DNA from: Cytidiella melzeri
Lineage: Eukaryota; Basidiomycota; Agaricomycetes; Polyporales; Irpicaceae
Assembly: GCA_022592445.1 (NCBI GenBank)
Contig: JABYQR010000105.1
Location: 1-64,000 of the forward strand
Reading direction: 5' to 3'
DNA length: 64,000 nt
The notes beneath the pieces are model-generated. The model saw only the letters and a list, made by a program, of their open reading frames with translations, searched no databases and had not been told where the DNA came from. This document shows positions 1 through 10,384 of this stretch, in pieces. A program made the translations under genes and the position numbers. Every line of letters starts with the position of its first letter. Position 1 is the first letter of the stretch.

Positions 1-215
1 AATAGACGCAGATACTGTTCTATATTCTGGTTTTTGCGTTCGACTTTGCCGTTTCCTTGCGGATGATAGGCGGTCGTAAAACCAGTCTCTATGCCTAGGC
101 GGTGATAGAGCGCACGCATGAAGCGCGCTGCAAACTGGGGTTCTTGGTCAGAGAACACCTTCTTGGGAATGCCATGAAGTCGGAATACTTCTTTGTAATG
201 TTTTCTCAATTGTAC
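1..215 (-). mobile_element. Ty3/gypsy integrase fragment, cut by window edge
   Basis: Read on the minus strand this stretch is one open frame of about 71 codons that matches the core of a Ty3/gypsy integrase. It holds the block FRLHGIPKKVFSDQEPQF (second catalytic Asp in SDQ), then YHPQGNGKVERKNQ with the third acidic residue (the E of VERKN), followed by the usual NQNIEQYLR. The first catalytic Asp lies upstream, at or beyond position 215, and is not seen because the frame decays there. The other end runs off the left edge of the window, so it cannot be said whether this is the tip of a full element or an isolated scrap. No LTR is visible next to it. Confidence 0.85.
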
Positions 216-464
216 AAAATTGTATCATATGTTTAGCCTGCATTATGTCACATTTGAGACAGGACGGTACGGAAGAAGCAGCCAACAAGGAAGAAATGGG
301 CAGCTGCGCACCTGCGCTAATGCATACAGATTGTCATCCTTAGCATCGAGCCCAGCATCACTCATAACGTCCGTTTGCATCGGTACAGCAAACTCACCCG
401 CCTTACTGAAACTTAAAACTGTGGTGAAATAAATGCGATTGTTGCAGACCGAGCAAACACGACG

Positions 465-2175
465 TCAGCGAGTTCAGCTCTGATAGATAGCAACCTTTGG
501 TGCCCTCTGCGAGAGTTCAGTCAGATCAGCACCAGAACAGCCTCGTGTGTGTCGTGCGAGTAAATTGAGAGACGTAGACGTCCGGTACCAGAGGACTCTT
601 GCTCAGCGTAAAGTACCAGATTGAAAGCCGCGGAGACTCGCCGGGAAGAGGGATATAGATGAGCTGCTTAGGACGACCAGGACGAAGAAGGGCAGGATTG
701 ATTTCCTCCGGTCGGCGCAAAGCCAAGAAAAAGTTAGGAAAAGAAAACTGTACACTTACCGCAGTTGAGATCAGCTCGCCGGTGTCTGGGTTGACATTGC
801 CTTCTCAAGTAGTGCCTTACCCGTACCAAGAGGACTTCAGAGCAAGGTTCCCTTCGAACGAGACACAACGTGATTGAGGAACTTGCCTTAGTGCTGAACG
901 CGGCATTGGAGAATCTCCTAGACCTCTTGCGTATCGAGTGCGGGGTGTCAGTTCTTGATAGTAGTGTCATCGAACGCGCAAAAACCACCACATCGATTGC
1001 ATCCTCGTCCGAGCCAACAAGGTCCATATTTGCATACACTTGCTGCACTGATCCAGGGAGGCAGCATCGAAGCCATGGAAAAATGTGTGTATGCCCAGTG
1101 ATTTGCTCAAAGGCGACGAGCTTCATTTTTTTCGTGTAGATGCGGAGAATTCCCAGATAATCGCTAGGATCTGGGATACCCAGAACCGTCGAAACAACAC
1201 AGAGCAGGGTGGTCCCACAAATTCGGTGGTAAACAGCGATCGGTTGACCGAGTCGTGAGACCGTCCATGCGAGTGAGTAGCTGCTATGGTCGTTCCGACG
1301 AACATCAGCCTGTAAGATGCATCAGAGATGAGTTGATCTTTACCCTTTCGGGCTCTGGGGCTACAACGTCGATGTGTTTAGTGGAGACAATAGCAGGCGA
1401 GTTACTCGTTTCGGTCTGCTCAAACGCCTTCCTGAGTTGACTCTCGAACTGTTCAGCTGTCGTCGACATGATCTCCAGACCGTTCATGTAGAAGAAGAGT
1501 GAGCCAGGTGTACTTGCGCCCGTACGCGCCCTGGCCAGTACCTGGAGAAACGGACATGGAGATACGAAAACTTGATGCCAATTGGCTTGAAAGGTGGCGG
1601 GTCGCGAGGAGGAAGCGCAAAGAGCGCGATATTCGGGCCAGCATCTATTAATCTCGTTGTAGCCTACAGTGAAGTTTTGTCTCCTCCTCTTTCTGCTTCG
1701 CTGGATTGCGCTTTGCGACTATGTCAGAATAGCGTTGTAAACTATAGAAGGGAGAAAGAAGGACGTACCAGTCTGAATACGTGCAACGATTAAATTCGGC
1801 TGGATCGTGCTCAATGAGGCTGAACTCCGCCATTTGCATACCACCACAGACGAAGAAGTTGTCGCCTTTCCTGACAGACAAATCTTTGGTCTATGAAATG
1901 TGAGTGCAAATTCTATACTGGCAAAGGCGACCCTAGCAGCTTACCTCTGATTAAGTTGGGCTTAGGGCAGCATTGCACCCAGACCCTCGACGGAGTCGTC
2001 ACAGGGCCATACGTGAATGCACTGTCCGTGCTTGATAAATGAGCACGCGCGTACGTGCGCAAGGTCTCTGAGCTTGACACAGAGGTTGTTTTGTGCAACC
2101 TTGTCGACGTAGAGTTATTGCTTCCCTCGACGTTTTTCCAAGCTCAAGCAGATCAAGACGGCAGTCGCGCAGAGT
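465..2175 (-). pseudogene. CDC48: Decayed CDC48/p97 AAA-ATPase copy
   Basis: Fragments of Cdc48 can be followed in order along the minus strand, in shifting frames with stops. Near 2170-2000 is the N-domain (VLICLSLEKRR, then KLRDLAHVRACSFIKHGQCIHVWP). At 1881-1780 is the VRKGDNFFVCGGM segment ending in DPAEF. At 1640-1560 is PPRDPPPFKPIGIK. At 1487-1310 is a D1 segment (MNGLEIMSTTAEQ, LRKAFEQTE, SPAIV). At 1190-1130 is LGIPDPSDYLGILRIYTKK. At about 1050-990 is QQVYANMDLVGSDEDAID, and near 830-770 a ruined second Walker A (GTGKALLEKAM). At 726-490 is PEEINPALLRPGR through IYIPLP to GCSGADLTEL. About 100 residues of D2 between Walker A and the arginine-finger region are missing. Cdc48 is an essential segregase, so a functional copy must exist elsewhere. 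Family assignment is confident; exact ends are approximate. Confidence 0.85.
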
Positions 2176-2571
2176 CCATAAGTAGTCGCGAGCGAGCCAA
2201 ACATGGGTAGACGTCTACGCGATCATGGAGGCTCAGAGCTGCTGTCCGAGGTTTTTGGAGGGCGCGGGTGCTTAATAGTGAAGGCGATGGTGGCCTGTGT
2301 GGACGCCAAGTTGCAGGTGGTGGCGACGAGAGACCAGACCGGGAGGTCGCGAAGAATAATTACAGGACCAAGAACTGATGATAGACGCCTATCCGCACGA
2401 CCTGATCAGGTCTCTAGAGCTGCAATTGACCATCATCACCTCCCAAGGCGCAGCTTGAGCTCCTTAGACTGTTTGCTTGTAAATTCCAGTAAGTGCACTG
2501 ACAAGGTAAGACACCTCACGGGCGAGTTCCAATGACAGTAATGGTTGCACCAGCTCCAAAGATCTCGTCCA
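2176..2571. other. Intergenic, no gene recognised
   Basis: About 400 bases lie between the Cdc48 pseudogene and the tubulin cofactor gene. A 110-codon plus-strand frame (2203-2535) has low-complexity Arg-rich content and no recognisable family, so it is not called. This stretch probably contains the cofactor promoter. The N-terminal end of the Cdc48 relic may extend into it but could not be followed. Confidence 0.5.
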
Positions 2572-3507
2572 ATGTCTACCGCAGTTAGCGTCTTCGTTCT
2601 CTCCCCGGACACGCGTTCGGAGAGGAGATTCGACCTTCATACAACCGTAGAACAACTCAAGGCATGAATTTCAGTCCTCGACACGTCATACCGCTCACAT
2701 CGCCCGTGCAGAACAAGCTAGAGCTCATCACCGGCATACCAGTCGGGAACCAGCAGATATCTCTGTTCAACCACGAGAATAACATTGAGCCTGTAGCCAG
2801 TCTCTCTGATGACTCTAGGCCGCTTGGGTTTTATAGCGTGCGGGACTATCAGGTGTTGAAGGTGCGTTGTCCTCACTCTATAACATGCGAGGACCGCTGG
2901 ATGTCTACCCAGGTGTTCGATACGAACCCATCTGTGTCCTTCACTGGCCAATTGACCGACACATCACAAGTCGACAAGTTTGAGCTGACAGATGAGGCAT
3001 ATGCACAACGGCAAGGTTCGTACCACGCTAGCGTTTATCATGCTATGGTACATTCAGCTAACCCAAGGGACGTCTCGTTGTCAGACACCGTCCTCGCCTA
3101 CAAACAGCGCCACAGAATAGGCAGATTCGCAGAAGCAGACAAGGCACCGTCGCCGAAACCTGCATCTCAAGTGGACATCCCAATCGGCTCTCGCTGCGAA
3201 GTTGAGACGACAGAGACAGACTTCCACAAGCGAGGAACCGTTCGCTTCGTCGGGCAGACCAAGTTTGGGAATGGTGAAGGTGTGTGGGTGGGTGTCGAGT
3301 ATGATGAGCCGATTGGGAAAAACGACGGATCGTGAGTCCTGTCCAAACTTGAACACTTTTATTGAGACTGAAATCTGTTATCTCAGCGTTCTGGGTGAAC
3401 GGTACTTCACGTGTAAACCGAAGTGTGGAGTCTTTGTCCGCCCGGAGAGGGTTACCATTGGTGATTTCCCAGTCGAAGAGATCGATTTCGATGACGAGGA
3501 GATGTAA
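2572..3507 (+). CDS. ALF1: Tubulin-folding cofactor B (Alf1/TBCB)
   Basis: Alf1/TBCB is a cytosolic alpha-tubulin chaperone that acts with TBCE in forming and dissociating tubulin heterodimers. The spliced product is 236 aa, close to the usual length. Five exons are 2572-2661, 2712-2861, 2913-3015, 3085-3331 and 3387-3507, and the lengths sum to an exact frame. An N-terminal ubiquitin-like domain (about residues 1-85; SVFVLSPDTRSERRFDL, then KLELITGIP) is followed by FTGQLTD/KFELTDEAY and a C-terminal CAP-Gly domain (GTVRFVGQTKFGNGEGVWVG, EYDEPIGKNDG, then F-V-PERV). The tail ends in acidic residues DFDDEEM, as expected for a protein that mimics the tubulin EEY tail. Intron 1 (2662-2711) starts with GC rather than GT. 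Its use is forced by an in-frame stop at 2665. It converges on the F-box-like gene 66 bp away. Confidence 0.93.
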
Positions 3508-3573
3508 TCCGTTCTAAGTGCTTTATAGCTGTACGATTAATGAGTAAATCTACAAATTATAGCTGGGAGTCGT

Positions 3574-4649
3574 CTACTGATGGTTCTTCAAAAACTCATG
3601 ATAATCTTGGGGTAAGTCTTGCACTCTAAAATCCCAATCAAACCAGGGACCATTGCTACTTGTGTGGAGGTAGTTGAGACCGGCCCAGTGTCTACAATTG
3701 AGGTGAGCGTAAACAGCTGCCACCAGTAACAGGAGCACTCACACTACCGTGAACCAGGACCTGAAGTGTTCGAGGGAGGAGAACATTTCTTCACAAGACC
3801 AGCTCTTTGGGAATATGCCTTTCTCATGGGTATCAACGGTCGCCATTAAGCCTCTGAACTCAGAGTTGCGGATTGTCGCTTTAGATCTGCGCGGAATTAT
3901 CAGCGTTGGCCGCAAACAGACAGATAATCAGAGAGCTACCGGTCAATGATTGCATCTAGCATGTCAGCGACGATAACGCCGTTGTCGTTCGACGGGTCGG
4001 GTATATCGATGGTACACAGATTCATCTTCGGTACTGGAGGGAAAGCTGCGAAGCTTCTCCATATGACAGGATGTTCGTGAAGAGGACCGGCTCTGCCAAT
4101 GTATCCCTCCTCCACGATGCGTAGACATGTGGTGTTCCTCCAAGTATCGATAGAACGGGCCCATCGAACGTTACTCTTGAAGGCGATGTCCTTCCAGACC
4201 GAGATTGGCTCGACATCTCGTACATCGTCTCGAGGCAGCGTGTCCATCAGGTCTAAGCCATCGACGACATGTTTCCTCATCAGTCTCTCTGTTGGGACAG
4301 TGAGAAAGAACAGAAGTAAAAGGATCAAGGGGGATAACGTACCGTTCTCTCGCAAGCGTCCCATTCCACATGCCGGATGCTGACAAGACAGGGCATGCCC
4401 CGCACACTCGAACGCGAGATCTGCCCAATCTTCATTCGTAAGGGATGCGTGCTCAGCTGGCTGACAAGCCAAACCGCTCGCCCGGCATACAGGCTCCCAG
4501 AACGCTCTTCCAAGGCATCGATAGCAGGCTTCTATGCGGGCATTGAGTTGACTGAAGTAAACATGAGAGATGAGGTCGAAGCCGATGTGTTCTATGATCA
4601 TAGGATATAGCTCAGTGGGGAGGAGGTCGACGTAGCTTGTGGCCTGCAT
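3574..4649 (-). CDS. F-box-like protein
   Basis: Four exons (4649-4343, 4288-3940, 3886-3743, 3691-3574) give 305 aa with exact phase agreement. The N-terminus, LLPTELYPMIIEHIGFD followed by a leucine- and aromatic-rich segment, fits an F-box-like motif. Such proteins usually act as substrate adaptors in SCF ubiquitin ligases. The rest (WKDIAFKSNVRWARSIDTW, GRAGPLHEHPVIWRSF and a C-terminal segment rich in aromatic residues, WAGLNYLH) shows no known substrate-binding repeat, so the target is unknown. The start at 4649 is the first ATG of the open frame. Two ACGCGT sites lie 94-121 bp upstream. The F-box call rests on the short N-terminal motif only; the gene model itself is well supported. 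Confidence 0.75.
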
Positions 4650-4742
4650 GGCGGGGGATGGTGAGGACTACAGAAGCATGGCGACATCGAGTCTGAGATT
4701 AAGAGGCTCAAAAATTTTATTGTACGCTACATCCCGACCGAA

Positions 4743-4778
4743 ACGCGTTGGATGATATAATTAGACGCGTCCCGTCAC
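4743..4778. promoter_or_regulatory. MCB pair with composite ACGCGTCCCGTCAC
   Basis: Two copies of ACGCGT lie at 4743-4748 and 4765-4770, upstream of the minus-strand F-box-like gene. The second is extended to ACGCGTCCCGTCAC (4765-4778). The same extended string, with one or two pyrimidine changes, occurs upstream of POL1 and between the RNase H2C and HIRIP3-like genes. In yeasts ACGCGT is the MCB element bound by MBF for G1/S transcription. Its use here is inferred. Confidence 0.55.
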
Positions 4779-5551
4779 ATAAGTACTGTCGCCTGTCACG
4801 CTGACGTGACCCGAGCCAAGATCAAAAAAATACTGTTTGCCATTCAAGATCGTTGACCTCCACCACAACTCGAGCCGCACCAACGGTGACCTGTGGTAGA
4901 CGGAGGATTCGCTCGAACACGCACGAACCCGCACATTGGCTGTTGCAAGGACGTAACATCAGGTAGATCATCCAACATGGAAACAGTCCTTCAATGTCAT
5001 TCAATGCCAAAGCTCTATCGACCGCGTACTAAGGCCGCGGAATAGGATGGGCTGTTCGACAGTAGAGCAACTAGCCCATCCATCCAGGTGATGATTGGTA
5101 CGTAGCAGAGCGAACTGCTTGGAGATCCGATAACTACGGGCTGACGCTAGTGTTAGATATTGAATTCTAGGTCTACGTTACGTTCCCGCTCGGGAGAACA
5201 CCAAACTAGTAGCAAATATACACCAAGAAGATGATGAGCAGCGCTGGCTTTACGGAAGGATGCTTGAGTTCAAGGCATGAAACCCCATTTTGTGAGGCTA
5301 ACGGTGATTTTGTACTTCTCGGCCTCGGGGGTTGTCAATCTGGCCGATGGATTTTACGGCCCTCCAAGTCCCTTGCAGGGTAATTGAGTTTTCACAAACC
5401 CACATGGCAAACAGATGCCGTGAACCCCTCTGTCAAATTCTCACATTATAACAAACACCAACGGACGTGCTGTTCAGACATTTTTCGCTCCTTGCTCTTC
5501 CCTTCCACAGTGTCCATCATATCGCCCAGCTGCTCACCCAGTCAGATAAAT
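4779..5551. other. Intergenic, divergent promoter region
   Basis: About 770 bases separate the MCB pair of the F-box-like gene from FAD monooxygenase copy 1. A 62-codon minus frame (4822-5010) has no recognisable content. No repeat boundary was seen. Promoter function for both flanking genes is inferred from position only. Confidence 0.4.
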
Positions 5552-7614
5552 ATGCCCTCCGAAAACAAGAGCACCAAGGCTGCACTCCCCCTTGAGTTTG
5601 TGGTGGTAGGAGGAGGTGAGTTTAATCTCGCAATAGAACTTCTGTGAACACCACATCACCAATCGACTGTAAATTCACGACTATGCGCCACCATGGTGCT
5701 GATTACCTTCTTCGTGTATTCGATTTCCGCCCATTACACCTGCTGCTTCCTCATAACCTAGGAACTGACCCGGAATCTCTTTCTCGTAGGTCTTGGAGGC
5801 CTGTCTGTCGCTTACATGCTATGCACAGCGGGCCACAAGGTGCGAGTGTTAGAGAGGCTTCCTGGCTTAGGTGCACCCGCAGCCGGTCTTCGCGTACCGC
5901 CGAACATGAGCAAGATCCTCAAACGATGGGCTGGGGGAGAAGAACTGCGCAAGACTGGCGTTCGGACTCTGGCCTCTCCGTGGTGGGACTGTGAGTTCTT
6001 CTGTCCGCCGACTGACAAAACATCTGCAGTTCTATCTTTCTTCATCGCTAGTTGCCACGAGCTGACCCGAGTATGATTAACGCTTGTCTTACAGTGCACA
6101 CCGGCGAACGTCTGGGTGTTGCGCAGTGGCGACTTGACGTGATGTCCGAAACCGGAGGTGACTTTATCACCATGGCTGTTGGTTTATCTCATCAATGCTG
6201 TGCCGCTCATTTATACTGATTTTTTTCCCTCTCAGCACGAAGATGTGCATCGGCTGATTCATCGTCTCGCCATGGATGCAGGCGCACATGTACAGTTTGA
6301 CGCTACTGTGGAGGAAATAATACCAGGAACATCGAGACCATCGGTACGATTAGCGAGCGGTGAGATCGTGTCTGCGGACATCATCATCGGCGCAGACGGG
6401 CCTAGAAGCATGGTGCGAGAAATAGTACTTGGCGAAAAGGATGAGCCACAGCCGACCGGTATTACGGTGTTTGGAGCGGTTGTGCCAGCTTCGGAAATGG
6501 AGAAGGATGCAGAGCTAGAGCGTTTAGTGAAAGCAGAAGAAGTAAGTCGTAATCTTTGCTTGTTCTGACCGTCCTTCTCAATGTGAACTGAACGCTCAGT
6601 GGCCGCTTATCATGGGAACTGGCCGGAGTATATGTGGTACGTAATCTCAGCCACAGGGCCGAGCAATACAGATGGCTAATAACTACCCCATAGCCCACCC
6701 TATAGTGCGTGTTCTAGCGCCTCTTCGAGCAGACATATTTGAGCAATAGCAACCGCATAGCGCTCTCGTTCAGAATACTCGTTGATGCTACACTGGCCTG
6801 ACGAGGATAGTGGCACACCTGAAGATGCACGAGAGTCATGGCTTGATGTCGTGCGGACAGATATTCTCAAATACGACAATATAGCACCTCTGTAAGAGTT
6901 ACCGTCTGCTGCTCCCTCTCTTGCTCACTATAATCGATCAGCTTTCAACGTCTAGTCAAAATGACACCTTGTTTATATCGTACACGAGACATGATTCGTG
7001 ACGACGTTGATTACTGGATTCACGTATGCGGACGTATTGTGCTTCTAGGCGAAGCCGCACATCCATGGATGGTGAGTTTGCTTATTTCTTTGGTGTCGCC
7101 TTTACGTCATTTTATTACCGTCGCATAGCCGGGCACAACACACGGTCCAGCTATGGCTCTCGAAGACGCAGTTGTTCTTGGAACACTGTTCAGCCACCTT
7201 TCGTCGATGGACCAAGTGCCTACCTTCCTGTATGCATACGAAGAAATACGCATTGCGAGGACAACGAAGGTAAGAGAGAGAGACGTCTCGAATGCTGTGT
7301 TTCTCCGGCTACCACCTGGACCGGAACGAGAAGAACGCAATGACTCTGTACGCCATGCGCGAGACGAATGGGACAACGGGTCGCTAAAGACAGAGTTTGA
7401 AGGCCTCGCTATGCTGTTTGCGTATGACGCTTACGATGCTGCCGAGGTACGTAGAGCTTGTCTCTTTTGACACGATAATATAGTACTGACAGTTTGATAG
7501 GAATGGTGGATCTCTTGGGGACGTTATGACACTAGTGAGGGATCTAATCGACGACTGTCAGATGCCACGTTCGAGTTTGCCTCCCGGACTGTGCATTTGG
7601 ATAGACGTCACTAG
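5552..7614 (+). CDS. FAD-dependent monooxygenase, copy 1
   Basis: Ten exons (5552-5615, 5790-5990, 6095-6177, 6236-6541, 6600-6636, 6694-6704, 6761-6891, 6942-7071, 7129-7446, 7501-7614) give 464 aa in exact frame. It is a group A flavoprotein hydroxylase of the salicylate-hydroxylase-like type. The N-terminus carries the Rossmann motif GGGLGGLSVAYML with the E of RVLE that binds the adenosine ribose. The DG motif is IIGADGPRSMVRE. The FAD-ribityl motif reads LLGEAAHPW, with Glu where GDAAH is usual. Group A enzymes hydroxylate aromatic or polyketide substrates with NAD(P)H and O2; the substrate here cannot be read. Exon 6 is only 11 nt. Copy 2 at 37464-39372 shares intron sites and seven exon lengths. 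One donor (GTTGGT at 6178) is weak. Confidence 0.9.
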
Positions 7615-8028
7615 CTGTAGCTTTCTATGAATCCCGTATTCAACAGCAAAACGAATCAATTAGTCCCACATTCAGTGTGTCGGCGGCCATGATCTGCCCA
7701 CTTCAGAATGTCCCACTATGCTATACACATAAAAATATCATCCAGCTCACTGGGAAGTCAATCTGTCATTGAGTCATCGACGAGTGCAATACAAGCATGC
7801 GGCTTATGAACTGGCGGACAGTGTTTGCGTCTATGTACCAGCGTCCTCCGATCCTAACGTAGCCAAACAAGCGTGCGACATTGCGGCGGGGAATGTCACG
7901 CGTGACAGTCGCGTGTTTGCCTCCCATGCCCATCCCATTTCCACAAATGGAAATCGTCGGCAATCCTGCCAACCACCTTCAAGTCCTCCTCCTCGCCTTG
8001 TCCGCGTTCTCATCTCTCTTAGTCGGCC
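7615..8028. promoter_or_regulatory. Intergenic with 14-bp palindrome TGTCACGCGTGACA
   Basis: About 410 bases lie between monooxygenase copy 1 and the membrane-anchored protein. At 7894-7907 is the perfect palindrome TGTCACGCGTGACA, centred on ACGCGT and carrying GTCAC on both strands, 121 bp upstream of the next ATG. It looks like a binding site for a dimeric factor and overlaps in sequence with the composite motif seen in three other promoters. The remaining sequence shows no gene. Confidence 0.45.
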
Positions 8029-9838
8029 ATGCAGTTCCCTTTCAGCTTTGCTTTCGCAGTCCCGGGGCTGGTCAACCCTTTCTCACCAACGCAGCCATCA
8101 TCCCCGGCACCCGGACCCACTGCAGCTGTCGAAGCCATGAATGGAACTGGCCATGTCGAGGTCAAGACGCCCTCAAGACTCCCTCGTCGGCCTCCTCCCC
8201 CTACTATCTCGCAACCTCAGAATTCGTCAAAGAAAAGAGGCTGGGTGCCTGCGTTCTCTGAGCCAAGTGAACCTGCGACTGTGCCAGCATCTACCAGTGG
8301 CTATCTCGACACACCCTCCAAGTACAGGGACATTTCCATGACGCCGTCCAGGGAGGAAGTAGAGATTCAGGATGTGGTAGCAGGTGAGTTGAATCGCTTA
8401 TGTTATGCATGATAAGCACAAATGGTGGTTTGTGGATGGGTGCGAACCATGCATATATGCGCCAGCCGTCTACGGTAGTGGGGTGCAGAAGCTGTAGACC
8501 ATGGGAATTCCGGTAGCTCAGGCTCCTGAAAGTATCAAGTCCTGTACGCCCTTGTCCTGACGAGCACCTGGCTCGCGACCCGAGGAAATGCAACGCTGCA
8601 CTCTCCAATAGTCTCTTAGGACTGCTCGCCGCCATGTGTCCCACTTCAATCCGATTATCCAGCTCGCGCGACCTTGTGCCTTAGACTCGGCATCTGTCTC
8701 TCTTTTATCGCTGACATGCATCAGAACGTGTTCGCGTCCGTCAGCACGCTGCCGATACGCGGGCGTCTATATACCGTCTCTCTTTCCCCCTTCATGCTCT
8801 CACAGCTTAGTGCACCCCCAAAATGTCTCCGCAAGCTCACCACATTGAGGCCCTATGCCTCCACTTTTGCGCACTTATAATGTTCACACTTCCGCTCACA
8901 ATTCATATAACAATAGATCTTCCTCCTCCCAAGCGTAGAAAAACGCTCGCTGGCTCTATCGTCTCCACCGCGCTGAGCGCCGCTCTCATTGGGACAGCGG
9001 TTGGGTTGACAGTATATCGCATGTAAGCCTTTGATGATTATAATCACCGCATTGGAAGTACTGAAAGCGGTGTAGCTGGCGAGGTCGTGATAAGCAGCCA
9101 GAAGCTTTACCTCCGCCTCCGTACGAGCAGGGCGAATGGGTGCCGCCTTCGCCAGATATCACCGGGGATTTTGATATTGTCAACCACAACTCTCCCCGGA
9201 ATCGCAAGCAACGCCACGTTGCTGGGAGACGTACTGTACCGCGACAGAGGAAGCTCCCCTTGCGTGCCCAGACCACATTTAGTGCTTCATGCTCGGTTGC
9301 ATCCACTTCCACACCCTCTCGCCCCTCTATACCGCCTGAATTTGCTTTTGACTCGCCGAGTTTGCCTGAACCGGAAAGGGAGCTCGAAGACCAGATGGAT
9401 TGGATGGGTAGTCAACTGGCAAAGCTCATCGAGGATGGCAAACGCGCACTGAGTAAAGAAGTGGTGGTCATGAGCGAGAGACAAGAGGATGCAGAAGACG
9501 ATGGCTCAGGGCAATGGGTAGACGAAAGCAATGCACCGCTACCCCGATCACGTTCAGGATCTATGCGCCGTCATAAACGACCTCGAAACGTCAATGTCTC
9601 CTCTCCACCTCCTTCCTACATTTCTCCTCAAACAACACCGCGCAAGAATCGATTCGACATCACCCATTCGAGGTCAGGGTCTCCACGGAAGTCGGCCAGG
9701 GGTGTTTCATCCGAATCTTCCCGCTCTCACACCGGTTCCTATCGTGAAGACGACGCAGCTTGGCAAACACCGGAGCTCCGCGAGTCAATGGAAAGAGCAC
9801 GAAGACTGCTTCTCCAGCAACGTAGTCACGCTGCATGA
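8029..9838 (+). CDS. Single-pass membrane protein, conserved fungal, unknown function
   Basis: Three exons (8029-8383, 8917-9022, 9076-9838) give 407 aa in exact frame. The N-terminal 118 residues are Pro/Ser-rich (KKRGWVPAFSEP, SGYLDTPSKYRD). Exon 2 encodes DLPPPKRRKTLAGS followed by a hydrophobic helix of about 18 residues (STALSAALIGTAVGLTVY) and then basic IWRGRDK, a typical stop-transfer anchor. The C-terminal 250 residues are disordered, rich in Ser, Arg and Pro, with SRSGS repeats and a final helix (ELRESMERARRLLL). The basic KRRK before the helix could act as a nuclear or inner-nuclear-membrane signal; that is inference. Intron 1 is 533 bp, ten times the local norm, and an ATG at 8823 inside it is open into exon 2, so a second, shorter transcript is possible. 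Function is not recognised. Confidence 0.7.
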
Positions 9839-10384
9839 CCTTCCGCGGGTGCCTTTGTAGCTGCTTTACGATCCTAGCCGCATGCGGCCCATGACATTAT
9901 TACGTCTCTATCTCGTCTCTGGCTATTTCTTTATTCCTCCAGCATAACGCACGCAAGCCAGTCACGAGACACAATCGCAGTCTCACCAATTCGCTATCCT
10001 TTTGCATATCACACTCTTTCAGTCGTTGTTTGCGTTGCGCTTTCTGTCTTTGACGATGAGTCGATTTGTTAAACAGTATGTAATATTACCTCCTTTCACG
10101 CTCTTCTACTTCTACTTTGGCAGCAAGAATACATTACATACCGCTGATTGTGCAGTTCTATTGGAATCCATGCAGTGCATTATTGCTTTTCACCGTATAC
10201 TTGTTTGATCTATTTGCGGCTGAAATATGTGATCCCATGCACTCTCAGTACTGCGACCGTGACGGAGGTTTAACACATCTCGTGACTGCGGTACACCCTC
10301 AGATATTATTCTACTTACAGGTACCCAACATGCTACAGTTGCCGGCGGCGTCGCACTCCGATCACCTCTGCAAGTTTTGGTTCC
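9839..10384. other. Intergenic, no gene recognised
   Basis: This is the 3' flank of the membrane protein gene. Two overlapping frames of 68 and 94 codons contain no recognisable domain. The sequence becomes AT-rich toward 10390, where a likely insertion begins. Confidence 0.4.

Noticed and set aside
220..432. 70-codon plus-strand frame next to the integrase scrap
   Set aside because: No domain, ordinary length for chance, and it lies in decayed repeat flank.
4822..5010. 62-codon minus frame upstream of monooxygenase copy 1
   Set aside because: No family resemblance; Cys-rich content looks like chance in intergenic DNA.
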